Below, piece after piece: positions 63,534 to 64,000 of a stretch of 64,000 bases of DNA; position 1 is the first letter of the stretch; each line of letters opens with the position of its first letter. A program made the translations under genes and the position numbers. Source of the stretch: VRUE01 sp963705635 (GTDB lineage Bacteria; Actinomycetota; Thermoleophilia; Solirubrobacterales; 70-9); NCBI GenBank assembly GCA_963705635.1, contig CAVPKH010000001.1, forward strand, positions 310,001 to 374,000. The letters are read 5' to 3'. The notes beneath the pieces are model-generated. The model did no database searches and had not been told where the DNA came from. It saw nothing but the letters and a program-made list of their open reading frames with translations.

Positions 63534-64000
63534 ATGGAACTTGCGGGTACCAAAGCGCTGTTGACCGGGGCCACGGGCGGCCTCGGCCGGGCGACCGCCA
63601 AGGCGCTGGCCGCTCGTGGAGCGACCCTGATCCTCAGCGGCCGCAAGGCCGAGGCACTGGAGGCGCTGGCGGCCGAACTGCCCGGCGACGGCCATCGCAC
63701 GGTCCCCTCCGACTTGGCTGAGCCGGGTGCGGCAGAGAAGCTCGCCGCCGAGGCCGGCCCGGTTGACGTCCTCGTCGCCAACGCCGGGCTGCCCGGCACC
63801 GGGCGCCTGCCCGACTACACCAGCGAGCGTCTCGAGGGCACGCTGCGCGTCAACCTCGAGGCCCCGATGCACCTGGCACGCGCGGTCGAGCCGGCAATGC
63901 TGGCGAAAGGCTGCGGCCACATGGTCTTCATCGCCTCGCTCTCGGGCAAGTCGGCGACCCCGCTCTCTTCTGTTTACAACGCCACCAAGTTCGGCCTGCG
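63534..64000 (+). CDS. Short-chain dehydrogenase/reductase, 3' end beyond window
   Basis: The first 155 residues of a classical SDR: cofactor site TGATGGLG (residues 12-19), SGRKAEALEALA suggesting NADP, LVANAGLPGTG, and the active-site FIASLSGKSATP and VYNATKFG (S and Y-x3-K). ATG at 63534 with GGGATGG context. The frame is open to the window edge. Substrate unknown. Confidence 0.85.
   Translation, partial: MELAGTKALLTGATGGLGRATAKALAARGATLILSGRKAEALEALAAELPGDGHRTVPSDLAEPGAAEKLAAEAGPVDVLVANAGLPGTGRLPDYTSERLEGTLRVNLEAPMHLARAVEPAMLAKGCGHMVFIASLSGKSATPLSSVYNATKFGL

Overview
The window is high-GC DNA from an actinobacterium, most likely Thermoleophilia/Solirubrobacterales. This rests on gene content, not on a database search: EccC/FtsK plus WXG-type small proteins, TetR regulators with the LPxGRH...QR.R leader, SpoIID and HtaA-like secreted proteins, a c-di-AMP riboswitch before an NlpC/P60-like hydrolase, and LexA boxes of the GAAC-N4-GTTC type. 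No rRNA, tRNA, IS element or CRISPR array was seen. Genes are tightly packed and no gene-free stretch exceeds 300 bases.

Layout. 1-3.2 kb: the end of a type VII-secretion-like cassette (FtsK/EccC ATPase, two WXG-like proteins, a coiled-coil protein with a possible ParB-like tail). 3.2-15.7 kb: housekeeping and metabolic genes (RarA, TSUP permease, DUF1385, methylmalonyl-CoA epimerase, Nei-type glycosylase, PAP2, YchF, a CrtC/AttH-like lipocalin, an EEP hydrolase, SpoIID, aldehyde dehydrogenase). 15.8-23.7 kb: secreted proteins and fumarase, including a cobalamin riboswitch on the minus strand followed by two coupled secreted proteins that combine alpha/alpha-barrel repeats with DUF4430-like domains, the two folds of animal intrinsic factor/transcobalamin. 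23.7-28.2 kb: benzoylformate decarboxylase plus a D-2-hydroxyacid dehydrogenase with a 69-bp palindrome inside its reading frame. 28.2-43.4 kb: SDR, IleRS, tautomerase, thioredoxin, polyprenol-phosphate mannosyltransferase-like enzyme, PolX, trehalose phosphatase, two half-size TSUP permeases, PAC2 protein, RecB-like helicase-nuclease, IMPase, and a histone-like protein under tandem LexA boxes. 43.4-50.8 kb: membrane-tethered sigma factor with a coupled secreted protein, UDP-glucuronate decarboxylase-like enzyme, an unknown HDHGH protein, and an HtaA-like protein. 50.9-55.5 kb: methylmalonyl-CoA mutase large subunit and acyl-CoA carboxylase beta subunit. 55.5-58.5 kb: four TetR regulators. 58.6-62.6 kb: a potABCD-type polyamine ABC transporter. 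62.7-64 kb: c-di-AMP riboswitch with its hydrolase, and the start of an SDR gene.

How genes fit together. Epimerase (6.5 kb), mutase (51 kb) and carboxylase (54 kb) are the three steps of propionyl-CoA to succinyl-CoA. The mutase needs B12, and the window also holds a B12-responsive operon that could capture B12 outside the cell.

Quality note. About ten genes, including essential-looking ones (fumC, mutase, carboxylase), are broken by single-base indels while 24-50 kb has none. In several genes the total length becomes a whole number of codons once the predicted extra bases are removed. I read these as assembly errors rather than pseudogenes, and annotate them as CDS with the breaks noted.
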